This document shows, one piece after another, positions 48,796 to 56,226 of a stretch of DNA of 64,000 nt. The stretch covers positions 496,001-560,000 of the forward strand of contig JADJKB010000025.1 in the NCBI GenBank assembly GCA_016706225.1, given 5' to 3'. The position numbers were made by a program, and so were the translations under genes. The notes beneath the pieces are model-generated. The model did no database searches, was not told the DNA's origin, and worked only from the letters and a program-made list of their open reading frames with translations. How positions within the stretch are numbered: the stretch's first letter is position 1; each line of letters opens with the position of its first letter. The DNA is from Myxococcales bacterium. GTDB taxonomy: Bacteria; Myxococcota_A; Polyangia; Polyangiales; Polyangiaceae.

Positions 48796-49757
48796 TTTCG
48801 CCCCCGGTGCCCGCGCTTGGGCGCGTCGGGCAGGGCCGACAACAGGCGGCGCTCGGCGGGCGGCTCGTAACCGAGCTCGGCCAGCTGACGCGGCACGTTC
48901 TTCCACTTTGGAGTCACGCGCACGAACAGCTCCAGGAACAGCTTGCGACCAAACAGCTCTTCGAGTCGGAGCCGCGCCCCGGTCCCGATGGCCTTGATCG
49001 ATGCGCCGCCTTTCCCGATCAAGATGCGACGCTGACCGTCCTTCTCGACGTGAATGGTGGCCTTCACCGCCAGTAGGCGGTCGCGCTCCTCGATCACGTC
49101 GATGCTCACCGCGACGGCGTGGGGGACTTCACCCTTGGTCAGCTCGAGCACCTGCTCTCGCACGTACTCCCGGACGAAGAACGGCGTCGTGCGATCGGTC
49201 AGGGTGTCGGCGGCGTACGCCGCGTCGCCCTCCGGCAGCAGGCCGACGATGGCATCGAGTACCCGAGCGACGTCGTCGCCGGAGCGCAAGCTCGCCGGCA
49301 CGAGCGCGGCGAACGGGTGGGACTGTTCGTAAGCAACGAGCGCGGGCAACAGCTTCTGTTTGTCGCGCAGCAGGTCGACCTTGTTGATCACCAGCAACGA
49401 GCGCGGCCCTTTCGGCAAGAGCTCGAGCACTTCCCGATCCCGCTCCAGCAGCGCAGCCGTGTCTTTTGCCAGTCTCGGGTCGACATCCGTCATCACACAC
49501 AGCACGTCTGCCGAACGCGCTACCTCCAGCGCGGTTGCGTTCATGCGGCGCCCGAGCTCACTCTTCGGTCGGTGCAGCCCTGGCGTGTCGATGAACGCCA
49601 ACTGACCGTCCGGTCGGTGCACGACCCCCAGCAAGGCCTCGCGGGTGGTCTGGGGGATCGGAGACACCACCGCCAGCTGCTCGCCTAGGGCGGCATTCAG
49701 GAATGTCGATTTTCCGACATTGGTGCGGCCGAGCAGGGCGACAGTACCGAAACGCAT
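48792..49757 (-). CDS. era: GTPase Era
   Basis: A 321-aa GTPase for 16S rRNA processing and 30S assembly. G1 is GRTNVGKS (10-17, with Thr where Pro is usual), G3 is DTPGLHRP, and G4 is NKVD. The C-terminal KH domain contains RILIGKGGASIKAIG. The start is the ATG of MRFGTV. era and der are adjacent and coupled, so both ribosome-assembly GTPases may be produced together. Confidence 0.96.
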   Translation of the reverse strand: MRFGTVALLGRTNVGKSTFLNAALGEQLAVVSPIPQTTREALLGVVHRPDGQLAFIDTPGLHRPKSELGRRMNATALEVARSADVLCVMTDVDPRLAKDTAALLERDREVLELLPKGPRSLLVINKVDLLRDKQKLLPALVAYEQSHPFAALVPASLRSGDDVARVLDAIVGLLPEGDAAYAADTLTDRTTPFFVREYVREQVLELTKGEVPHAVAVSIDVIEERDRLLAVKATIHVEKDGQRRILIGKGGASIKAIGTGARLRLEELFGRKLFLELFVRVTPKWKNVPRQLAELGYEPPAERRLLSALPDAPKRGHRGRK

Positions 49758-50011
49758 GCTCTCTCGATCAAGGGGCGGGATGGACGGCCCGGGTCTTCTC
49801 ACGAGCGGATCGGGGACCGCAAGCCGCTTGCCGAGGCATGGCGCGTTTCCCGGGGAACCTCGCCCAGCCGCCGGGGCTCGTGCGCGCCGCGCGCGCGCGG
49901 GCGCTGGCCTGACCGGCCCTCGGCTTCACGCCGGCACCGAGCCCCGGATCTGGCTCCAAGATGCCACTTCGGGTCGGTGGAGTTCTGCTAAGGTCCCGCC
50001 CGCATTCTGCC

Positions 50012-52588
50012 ATGAGCGCAACGGAAGCCGAGCAAAGCGCGGACCGCGACCCGCCGAAAGCGAGCGTGGAGCAGGCCGCCCCCGCCGCGGAATTGGCGCC
50101 GGTCGCCGCGCGGCCGGGCGCCGCTGCGCGCCTGAGTCGCTGGCTGCCGCTGCTCGCGTTCCTGCTGCTCTTCGCGAGTCTGTTCGGACCCCTCAGGGCG
50201 AGTGGCATCTGGGATCCCTTCGAGCTGCGCGTGGCGGATCTCTCGCGGCGGATCGCGCTGACCCTGCTGGGCGCCACCGGCCTCGGCATCGAGGGCGCAA
50301 CCAACTCCGTCCCCACGCTGGGTGAGCTCTCGCGCGGTCAGCTCCCGTTCACCTCCATCGCCCTCGGTTTCAAGCTCTTTGGTCTGCACGAGTGGGCTGG
50401 GCGCCTGCCCCTTGCCCTCTGGGGAGTCGTGGGTGCGCTCGCGACGTACGCGCTCGTCGCGCGCCTGGCCGATCGCGTGGCCGGCGCATTCTCCGTGCTG
50501 GCTCTAGCGACGATGCCGCTGTTTTTCCTGCATGCACGCACCATGCTGGGCGACATCGTCACGATGTCGTCGCTGGCGGTTGCGGCCGCGGGCCTGGGGA
50601 TCGCGACGTTCGATCGGGAGCTGAGTCCGGTGCGCCGCAGCGGCTGGCTCGTGCTCGGGCTCGCGGGGCTGGGTGCGGGTTTTGGCGCGCGCGGAGTGCT
50701 GCTCGGTGTGGCCACGCCGGCGGTGGGAATCGGTCTTGGTTGGGCGCTCTTGCGCAGCCGCCCAGGTGCGATCGGCCAGCGCTTTCGCGATGGCATCGGC
50801 GCGTGCTGCCTCGCGCTCGGCGTGACCGCGCTGGTGGTGGGGCTGCGGGTGCTCGGCCGAGCCGGCGACGATCCAGCCCAGTTTTCTCAGCTCCTGGGCG
50901 CATCGGTGAAGCCAACCCGCATGCTCCCGACCTACGACACGGTCATCGCCTACTTGGGGCACGGGTTGTTCCCCTGGAGCGCGGTGCTGCCGTTCGCGAT
51001 CGGGCGCCTGTTCCGGCCACCCCATGGTGTCGACCCGCGCGCGGCGGAGTCGGAGACGGCGCTCCGCATCATCCTGATCTTGATCGCTACCTTGACGTTC
51101 GGCGTGCAGGCCCTTTCGGCGTCCGTGGTCGGCCTCTTGCCGTTTGCCGGCGTGTGCATGCTGGCCGCGATCGCCGGTGTGTCGTTGCGGGATTTCGATC
51201 GGGGTGCCCCAGGCTCCCGCACGCTTGCCATGGGCGTCGCGGCCTTTGCAATCCTGTTTTACGAGGACCTGAAGACCTACCCCGAGAAGGGCCTCTCGGC
51301 CTTCGTGGTCGACGATCCCCGCTTCCCGGACAGCTTCAAGGAGCCGGCGCACACGCTGCTGAAGATTGCGACCCTCGCGCTGTTGGTCGGGTTCTGCGGC
51401 GCGTTCTACGAGACGACCTCCGCGAAGGCTCGGCGCTTCTCGCGTGAGGAGTACCTGGCCTGGCCCAAACTCTCGAAGTCGCTCTGGTCCGGTAACCTCT
51501 GGTTCTCCTTCCTCGTGTCCGAGGCGGCGCTGGTCGGTTACGCCGTGCTGACCTGGGCCAGTCGCTCGTTCTTCCACTGGAAACAGTTCGATCAGGTCGG
51601 CCCCCTCGGGCGACAGCTCGCCAGCTTTGGTTACATCGCGCTGCCGGTGCTCGTGTACGTGCTCCCGGCCGCCGCGCTGTTCGCGCGGGACCTGCTGCGC
51701 GAGATCTTCGTGCGCGCGCCGGTCTCCCGCGCGACCGTCGCGACCTTCTCGGTGGCGTTGTCCGGCAGCGTGCTGTCCTTCGCTTACTACCCCAAGCTCA
51801 CCGCGCAGATCTCACCCAAGGAGGTCTTCGATTCCTACAAGACCCACGCCAAGGCCGGTGAGGCGCTGGGCATCGTCGGCGTCGGGACGGGGGCCGCGAC
51901 CTACTATGCCGGGCGCAACGTGCCGACCTTCGAGAACGCGAATGCCGCGTTCACCTGGCTCACCGAGGCAACCGATCGACGTTGGCTGGTGCTGCGCTCC
52001 GGCGATCTGCCGCAGGTCAACTCCCTGTTCCGGGGTATGCCCAGCGCACCCGGGAACGTGCCGGTGCTCGACGCGCGCTCCAGCGAGATCTTGCTGCTGT
52101 CGAACCAGCTCGGACCCGGCGAGAAGAACGAGAACCCGTTCGCCAACTGGGTGCTCGATCGCGCGCCCACGCCGCGCATGCCGATGGACGCCAACCTCGG
52201 CGGGCAGCTGGACGTGCTCGGCTGGGAGGTCAGTGATCTGTCGGGCAATGCTCTGGACTCGGTGGTGCCACAGAAGCAGTACCAGTTTCGCACTTACTAC
52301 AAGGTTGTCGCCAGCATCTCGGGCAACTGGGAGACCTTCATTCACATCGACGGCTTCCAGCGCCGTTTCAACGGCGACCACCCGACCCTCGAGAGCAAGT
52401 ACCCGTTTCACCTGTGGCGGGTCGGGGACTTCATCGTGGACGTCTACCCGTTCTCGCTCGAGCCGAACTTCACGCCTGGGGACTACGACGTGTTCTTTGG
52501 GCTGTTCATCGGCAGCCGCCGGCTGGAGGTCAAGCGCGGGCGCCACAACGACAACCGACTGGAGGGTGGGCACCTCCGGGTCCGCTGA
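50012..52588 (+). CDS. ArnT/PMT-like membrane glycosyltransferase
   Basis: An 858-aa polytopic protein. After a short acidic cytoplasmic N-terminus come about ten to twelve helices. The first periplasmic loop GIWDPFELRVADLSRR carries the Asp/Glu expected in GT39/GT83-type C-glycosyltransferases that use polyprenyl-phosphate sugars, and ARTMLGDIVTMSSLA follows, as in ArnT. The C-terminal 250 residues form a periplasmic beta-rich domain. The acceptor could be lipid A, a protein or a glycan; none can be read. Start ATG MSATEAEQSA. Confidence 0.87.
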   Translation: MSATEAEQSADRDPPKASVEQAAPAAELAPVAARPGAAARLSRWLPLLAFLLLFASLFGPLRASGIWDPFELRVADLSRRIALTLLGATGLGIEGATNSVPTLGELSRGQLPFTSIALGFKLFGLHEWAGRLPLALWGVVGALATYALVARLADRVAGAFSVLALATMPLFFLHARTMLGDIVTMSSLAVAAAGLGIATFDRELSPVRRSGWLVLGLAGLGAGFGARGVLLGVATPAVGIGLGWALLRSRPGAIGQRFRDGIGACCLALGVTALVVGLRVLGRAGDDPAQFSQLLGASVKPTRMLPTYDTVIAYLGHGLFPWSAVLPFAIGRLFRPPHGVDPRAAESETALRIILILIATLTFGVQALSASVVGLLPFAGVCMLAAIAGVSLRDFDRGAPGSRTLAMGVAAFAILFYEDLKTYPEKGLSAFVVDDPRFPDSFKEPAHTLLKIATLALLVGFCGAFYETTSAKARRFSREEYLAWPKLSKSLWSGNLWFSFLVSEAALVGYAVLTWASRSFFHWKQFDQVGPLGRQLASFGYIALPVLVYVLPAAALFARDLLREIFVRAPVSRATVATFSVALSGSVLSFAYYPKLTAQISPKEVFDSYKTHAKAGEALGIVGVGTGAATYYAGRNVPTFENANAAFTWLTEATDRRWLVLRSGDLPQVNSLFRGMPSAPGNVPVLDARSSEILLLSNQLGPGEKNENPFANWVLDRAPTPRMPMDANLGGQLDVLGWEVSDLSGNALDSVVPQKQYQFRTYYKVVASISGNWETFIHIDGFQRRFNGDHPTLESKYPFHLWRVGDFIVDVYPFSLEPNFTPGDYDVFFGLFIGSRRLEVKRGRHNDNRLEGGHLRVR

Positions 52589-52656
52589 TTCTGCCTGATT
52601 CTGCCGCGCCATCGCCCGCTTTGGACACCCGTGCAATTCGGGGCTAAGGCCCGGGC

Positions 52657-53058
52657 GTGGGCGACGACGACGATCCCCCGGACTTCTCGGAGCGGCGCCT
52701 GCGCTCCGATCGCCGCAGCGCGGATCGGTTCGAGGTCGTCTGGTCCGTCGACTGCGAGACCGACGAGACCTTTCTGTACGCGTCGATCACCAACATCTCC
52801 GAGCTGGGGATCTTCGTGCGTACGAACGAACCGCTACAGGTTGGAACGCGCTTGACCTTGCGTTTCTCCGAGCCGCGCTCGAGTGAGACCTTCGTGCTCT
52901 CGGGTGTGGTGCAGTGGGTCAACCCGCTGCACTTGCTGGCCGAGAATCTCAACCCGGGCATGGGGATCCGTTTCGTGGAACTGGCGCCGGACGAACGCGA
53001 GCGCATCGTCGATATCATCCGGACCATCGCTTACGTGCGCGACGCCGCGAAGAACTGA
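52657..53058 (+). CDS. PilZ-domain protein
   Basis: A 133-aa protein with an acidic start (MGDDDDPPDFSERR), then a PilZ domain: an Arg-rich RRLRSDRRSADRF head, NISELGIFVRT as the (D/N)xSxxG motif, and GTRLTLRFSEP. Many PilZ proteins bind cyclic-di-GMP. It probably links second-messenger level to envelope or motility functions. GTG start. It lies 68 bp after the glycosyltransferase in the same direction. Confidence 0.9.
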   Translation: MGDDDDPPDFSERRLRSDRRSADRFEVVWSVDCETDETFLYASITNISELGIFVRTNEPLQVGTRLTLRFSEPRSSETFVLSGVVQWVNPLHLLAENLNPGMGIRFVELAPDERERIVDIIRTIAYVRDAAKN

Positions 53059-53070
53059 GCCGCGGTCCCG

Positions 53071-53086
53071 GCGCCTGCGAAGGCGC
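53071..53086. terminator. GC-rich hairpin between convergent genes
   Basis: A perfect 6-bp stem GCGCCT/AGGCGC with a four-base loop lies in the 51-bp gap between the PilZ gene and the convergent anti-sigma-like gene. There is no T-run, so it would be a weak intrinsic terminator. Confidence 0.3.
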
Positions 53087-53109
53087 GCGTCAGGTTTCGA
53101 ACCCGGACT

Positions 53110-54228
53110 TCAGAACGCGTCGCTGGTCCCGGGCGGTTTGGCTTTGGGCGGGGTTTTTTCGGCGGGTTTGGCCCCCGCGGCGGTTTTGGGCGGTGCGGGT
53201 TTGGCGGCCGCCTTGCGCGCAGCAACCGGCTGCTGGTCTAGGCTGGCCAGCGCGCGCTGCGCCCGATCATCGTAGCCCGCCACGCCGAGCAGCTGTTTGT
53301 AGTTGCGCCGCGCGTTCTCTTCTTGCCCCAGGGCCCGGTAACAGTCACCCGCCTGCCAGAGCGCCTCGTTGCCGATCCCGCTGCCCTTGTGGCGCGCGTT
53401 GATGGACTCGAAGCGCGGGGCCGCGCTGCCACACCCAGCCTGGTTGCGCACTGCCTGTGCGGCGAAGAGCTCGGCCGAAGCAGCCTTGTCGCCGCCGCGC
53501 GTCGCAACGGAGTCGAAGTTCTTCTGGGCCTCCGCGTAACGACCGGCTCGGTAATCGGCCATGCCCTGCTCGTAGCTGTCGTCGGCGCCGCCGGTGTTGC
53601 CGTCCTTTGCCTTGCCGAGCGCCGCGATCTCGTCCTTGGTCTCTGCCTGTGCCGCCGCAGGCGGCGATGGGGCGAAGGTCGGCTCCGCCTCCTCCGCCAG
53701 ACCCGCGCTAGTCTTCTCCCGCTTGGCCTCTCGGTCGGCTGGCACGGCAGGTCGCGCTTCACTCTCCGGCTCGCCGGCGCGCGCCTTGGCCGGCATGGGC
53801 ACGACGGTGACGGTCTCGTTCTCACTCTCCGGCACGCCGCGTTCGGTGATCCGTACGCGCTCTCTCGCACCGGGCTTGGCACGCAGGAACAGCAGGCTCG
53901 ACCCGATCATGAGGAGCAAGAGCGCCGCCATGGCGAGCTGCGGTCGCATGGCATACCCGGCAAGCACCGAGATGCTGCGTCCAAGTCGCTGGCGGAGCGG
54001 CAACGCCGCGCGCGCCCGACGCTCGGCCTCGAGGATGCGCGCTTCGAGCCCCGCGGGCGCTTCGACCTGGGGAATTGCGCCGATTTGTCGGGTCGCTTTC
54101 AGGCCGGAGCCGATGCCACGGCAGCGCGCGCAGTGCTCCATGTGCCGGCGGGCCGCGGCGCTCGTGAGCTCGTCCAGCTCGTCGTAGAGCAGGTCGAGCA
54201 CGATTCGGTCGAACTTCTCGCAATCCAC
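53110..54228 (-). CDS. Membrane anti-sigma-like protein with TPR-rich tail
   Basis: A 372-aa protein. The N-terminal zinc-finger (ZAS/HC2) has Cys3 and H29-x3-C33-x2-C36, followed by a membrane helix (AMAALLLLMIGSSLLFLRA). The remainder is a long extracytoplasmic part: a Pro/Glu/Ala linker then a TPR-like section (YEQGMADYRAGRYAEAQKNF, EALWQAGDCYRALGQEENA). It should sequester the sigma factor encoded 14 bp upstream and sense envelope state through its TPR domain. Confidence 0.88.
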   Translation of the reverse strand: MDCEKFDRIVLDLLYDELDELTSAAARRHMEHCARCRGIGSGLKATRQIGAIPQVEAPAGLEARILEAERRARAALPLRQRLGRSISVLAGYAMRPQLAMAALLLLMIGSSLLFLRAKPGARERVRITERGVPESENETVTVVPMPAKARAGEPESEARPAVPADREAKREKTSAGLAEEAEPTFAPSPPAAAQAETKDEIAALGKAKDGNTGGADDSYEQGMADYRAGRYAEAQKNFDSVATRGGDKAASAELFAAQAVRNQAGCGSAAPRFESINARHKGSGIGNEALWQAGDCYRALGQEENARRNYKQLLGVAGYDDRAQRALASLDQQPVAARKAAAKPAPPKTAAGAKPAEKTPPKAKPPGTSDAF

Positions 54229-54242
54229 GGCTGGGTCCTCGT

Positions 54243-54863
54243 TCAGCGCAATGCGCGCGCATACTCCTCGAAGTCGCTCAGTGCCTCTTGCAGGCGGTCG
54301 AGCGCATACCGCATGCGGCTCTTGACCGTGTTCTCACCGACACCGGTGATGTCGGCGATTTCTTTGAACGGCAGGTTGCCGATCTCGCGCAGCAGAAAGA
54401 CCTCGCGCTGGTCCTCGGGTAGCCGCTCGACGGCCTCCACGATGCGGCCGGCCATTTCCCCCGCGGCCGCGCTGCGCTCCACGCTCGCCCGGGGGTGGGC
54501 GTCCGCGACGCTCTCGAGCAGCGGGCGAGACTCCTCGCCGTTGGCGGTGATGGGTTGATCCAGCGACGGGTGCCGGCGGTGGCTCTGTTTGCGCAAGTGG
54601 TCGACACACAGGTTTCGCGCGATGGTGTAGGCCCAGGTCGAAAATCGCGCCTCGTGCTTGAACTCGCTGGCGCTCTGCACGACGCGCATGAAGACGTCCT
54701 GAGTCACGTCTTCCGCGGTGTTGGTCTGGCGTACCTGGCGCAGCACGAAGTTGTAGATTGGCGTCTTGTGTCGCCGCACCAGCTCCGCGAACGCCTCACG
54801 GTCGCCTCTCTGGTAGCGCACCATGAGCATTTCGTCCGTCGTCTCGCCTCGTGCAGTCGCCAT
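54243..54863 (-). CDS. ECF-type RNA polymerase sigma factor
   Basis: A 206-aa sigma-70 family protein with only sigma2 and sigma4: sigma2 motif LVRRHKTPIYNFVLRQV...AEDVTQDVFMRV and RFSTWAYTIARNLCVDHLRK, and sigma4 LPEDQREVFLLREIGNLPFK with GVGENTVKSRM. An acidic/Ser linker joins them. The ATG was chosen because it begins the conserved sigma2 approach. It is followed by the anti-sigma gene and is divergent from the envelope operon, a plausible target. Confidence 0.93.
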   Translation of the reverse strand: MATARGETTDEMLMVRYQRGDREAFAELVRRHKTPIYNFVLRQVRQTNTAEDVTQDVFMRVVQSASEFKHEARFSTWAYTIARNLCVDHLRKQSHRRHPSLDQPITANGEESRPLLESVADAHPRASVERSAAAGEMAGRIVEAVERLPEDQREVFLLREIGNLPFKEIADITGVGENTVKSRMRYALDRLQEALSDFEEYARALR

Positions 54864-55296
54864 CCTCACCCCGACCCGGCTGGGGAATGGACGTCGGCCC
54901 ACGTTCTTGGTTTGGTTCCGAAGAGCTCCCGGGAAGGGTTACCCGGGACCCTCACCTCTGTCGGACGTCCCAGCACGGGATTCGATCTGCGGCCGGCAGG
55001 AACGCTACTCCCCGGTCGGACGCGCCGGCAAGGACTGCTCCAGCGGTTGAGCGTAGGCCTTGACCGGCCAACAGGCCGACCAGCGGCGAGGTGGCTTCTT
55101 CGCTCCGGGGGGAGACGCCCCCGCGGAAGAACGGGGTCGCCAGTTGCACCCTCGCCAAATCCCGAACATAAGAGGGCGTTACAGCTGAGCCGGGATGGTG
55201 CCGGACGGATTCGATGTCTCCCCTCGACGCTCGGGGCGGGGTCGCTGATCCGAAATGGCCTCATCCACCGTCTCAACACTCGAGAGAGGGACAACG
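54864..55296. other. Divergent intergenic region between sigma factor and envelope operon
   Basis: A 433-bp region without coding signal. Near the sigma gene, GGAAC (minus strand, complement at 54915-54919) with a CCGACG element 17 bp further in resembles an ECF -35/-10 pair (weak). A perfect 7-bp inverted repeat TCCCGGG/CCCGGGA with an 8-base loop lies at 54927-54948 and could be an operator. Closer to the envelope operon there is no convincing sigma-70 promoter. Confidence 0.3.
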
Positions 55297-56226
55297 ATGC
55301 GACTTTGGATGGCATTCGCGTTGCCGATGATCGCGGCGCTCACAATCGCTCCCGTGGCCGCAGCTCAACCGGCGACTCCGCCGAAAGCAGGAGCCGCGGA
55401 CGCGGCGAAGCCCGCGGACCCGAAGGCAGATCCGAAGAAGGAAGGCGACGCTGCGAAGCCCGCGGACGCCGCGAAACCCGCGGACGCCGCGAAACCCGCG
55501 GACGCCGCGAAACCCGCGGACGCCGCGAAGCCGGCGGAAGGTGAGAAGAAAGCGGAGGCCGCCACCGACGCGAAGCCCGACGACAAACCCAGCGCGCCGA
55601 AGGCCGCGGCGGGCGGCGGCATGGATGGCGCGACGTACCAGGTCCGACTGCGCGAGCTCGAGCAGCGCGTCGACGAGCTGAAGGAACAGATCCGCCGCAG
55701 CCACACGCGTCTCAGTTTGCTGAGCGAGACCATCCTCTCGGGCGGAGTCGGTGGCGCCCGCGCGGAGGTCAAGTTCGTCAACGAGATGAGCAGCGTCTTC
55801 CGGCTGAATCGCGCACTTTTCGTGCTCGATGGCGCCGTCCAGTACAACAAGCAAGACGACAGCGGCGCGCTCGCCGCGCAGAAAGAAATCCCGATCTTCA
55901 GCGGCTCGGTTCCGCCGGGAGATCACACGCTGCAGGCGTTGCTTCAGTTCCAGGGCTATGGCTACGGCGTCTTCTCCTACCTCCGGGGTTATCGCTTCGA
56001 GGTGAAGTCGAGCCATTCGTTCACCGTAACCGAAGGCAAGACGATGGAGCTCCAGGCGGTCGCCTACGAGAAGGGTGGAGTCACGACCCCGGTGGAACAA
56101 CGTCCCGCCGTCCGCTTCGTGGAGAAGCTCCGGACCGGTGGCGCCTCCGCGGCTCCGAGCTCGGGTGGTAACAATCAGAAGTCCGGCGCGTCCGGCTCGT
56201 TCTCGTTCGGCTCCGGAGGAAAGTGA
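55297..56226 (+). CDS. Exported coiled-coil protein, first gene of envelope operon
   Basis: A 309-aa protein. The signal peptide MRLWMAFALPMIAALTIAP ends near AAAQ; next comes an Ala/Lys/Pro-rich segment of four or more AKPADA repeats, a coiled coil (VRLRELEQRVDELKEQIRR), and a C-terminal beta-rich domain (IPIFSGSVPPGDHTL, YLRGYRFEVKSSHS). The GAGAGAGGG site supports the ATG. No family is certain; homologues in myxobacteria are sometimes misnamed dihydrolipoamide acetyltransferase because of the Ala/Lys/Pro repeat. It overlaps the next gene (TGATG). Confidence 0.85.
   Translation: MRLWMAFALPMIAALTIAPVAAAQPATPPKAGAADAAKPADPKADPKKEGDAAKPADAAKPADAAKPADAAKPADAAKPAEGEKKAEAATDAKPDDKPSAPKAAAGGGMDGATYQVRLRELEQRVDELKEQIRRSHTRLSLLSETILSGGVGGARAEVKFVNEMSSVFRLNRALFVLDGAVQYNKQDDSGALAAQKEIPIFSGSVPPGDHTLQALLQFQGYGYGVFSYLRGYRFEVKSSHSFTVTEGKTMELQAVAYEKGGVTTPVEQRPAVRFVEKLRTGGASAAPSSGGNNQKSGASGSFSFGSGGK
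55453..55524 (+). repeat. Four 18-bp repeats coding AKPADA
   Basis: Four adjacent units of pattern GCGAARCCCGCGGACGCC, in frame, followed by a degenerate fifth. Copy changes would lengthen or shorten the disordered linker by six residues each time. Confidence 0.9.

Noticed and set aside
49758..50011. tRNA or small RNA gene in the gap between era and the glycosyltransferase
   Set aside because: No cloverleaf, T-arm or CCA pattern could be found; GC-rich text with only short stems.
50392..51447. 351-aa Arg-rich frame inside the glycosyltransferase gene
   Set aside because: Out-of-frame shadow; the main frame has membrane helices and family motifs throughout.
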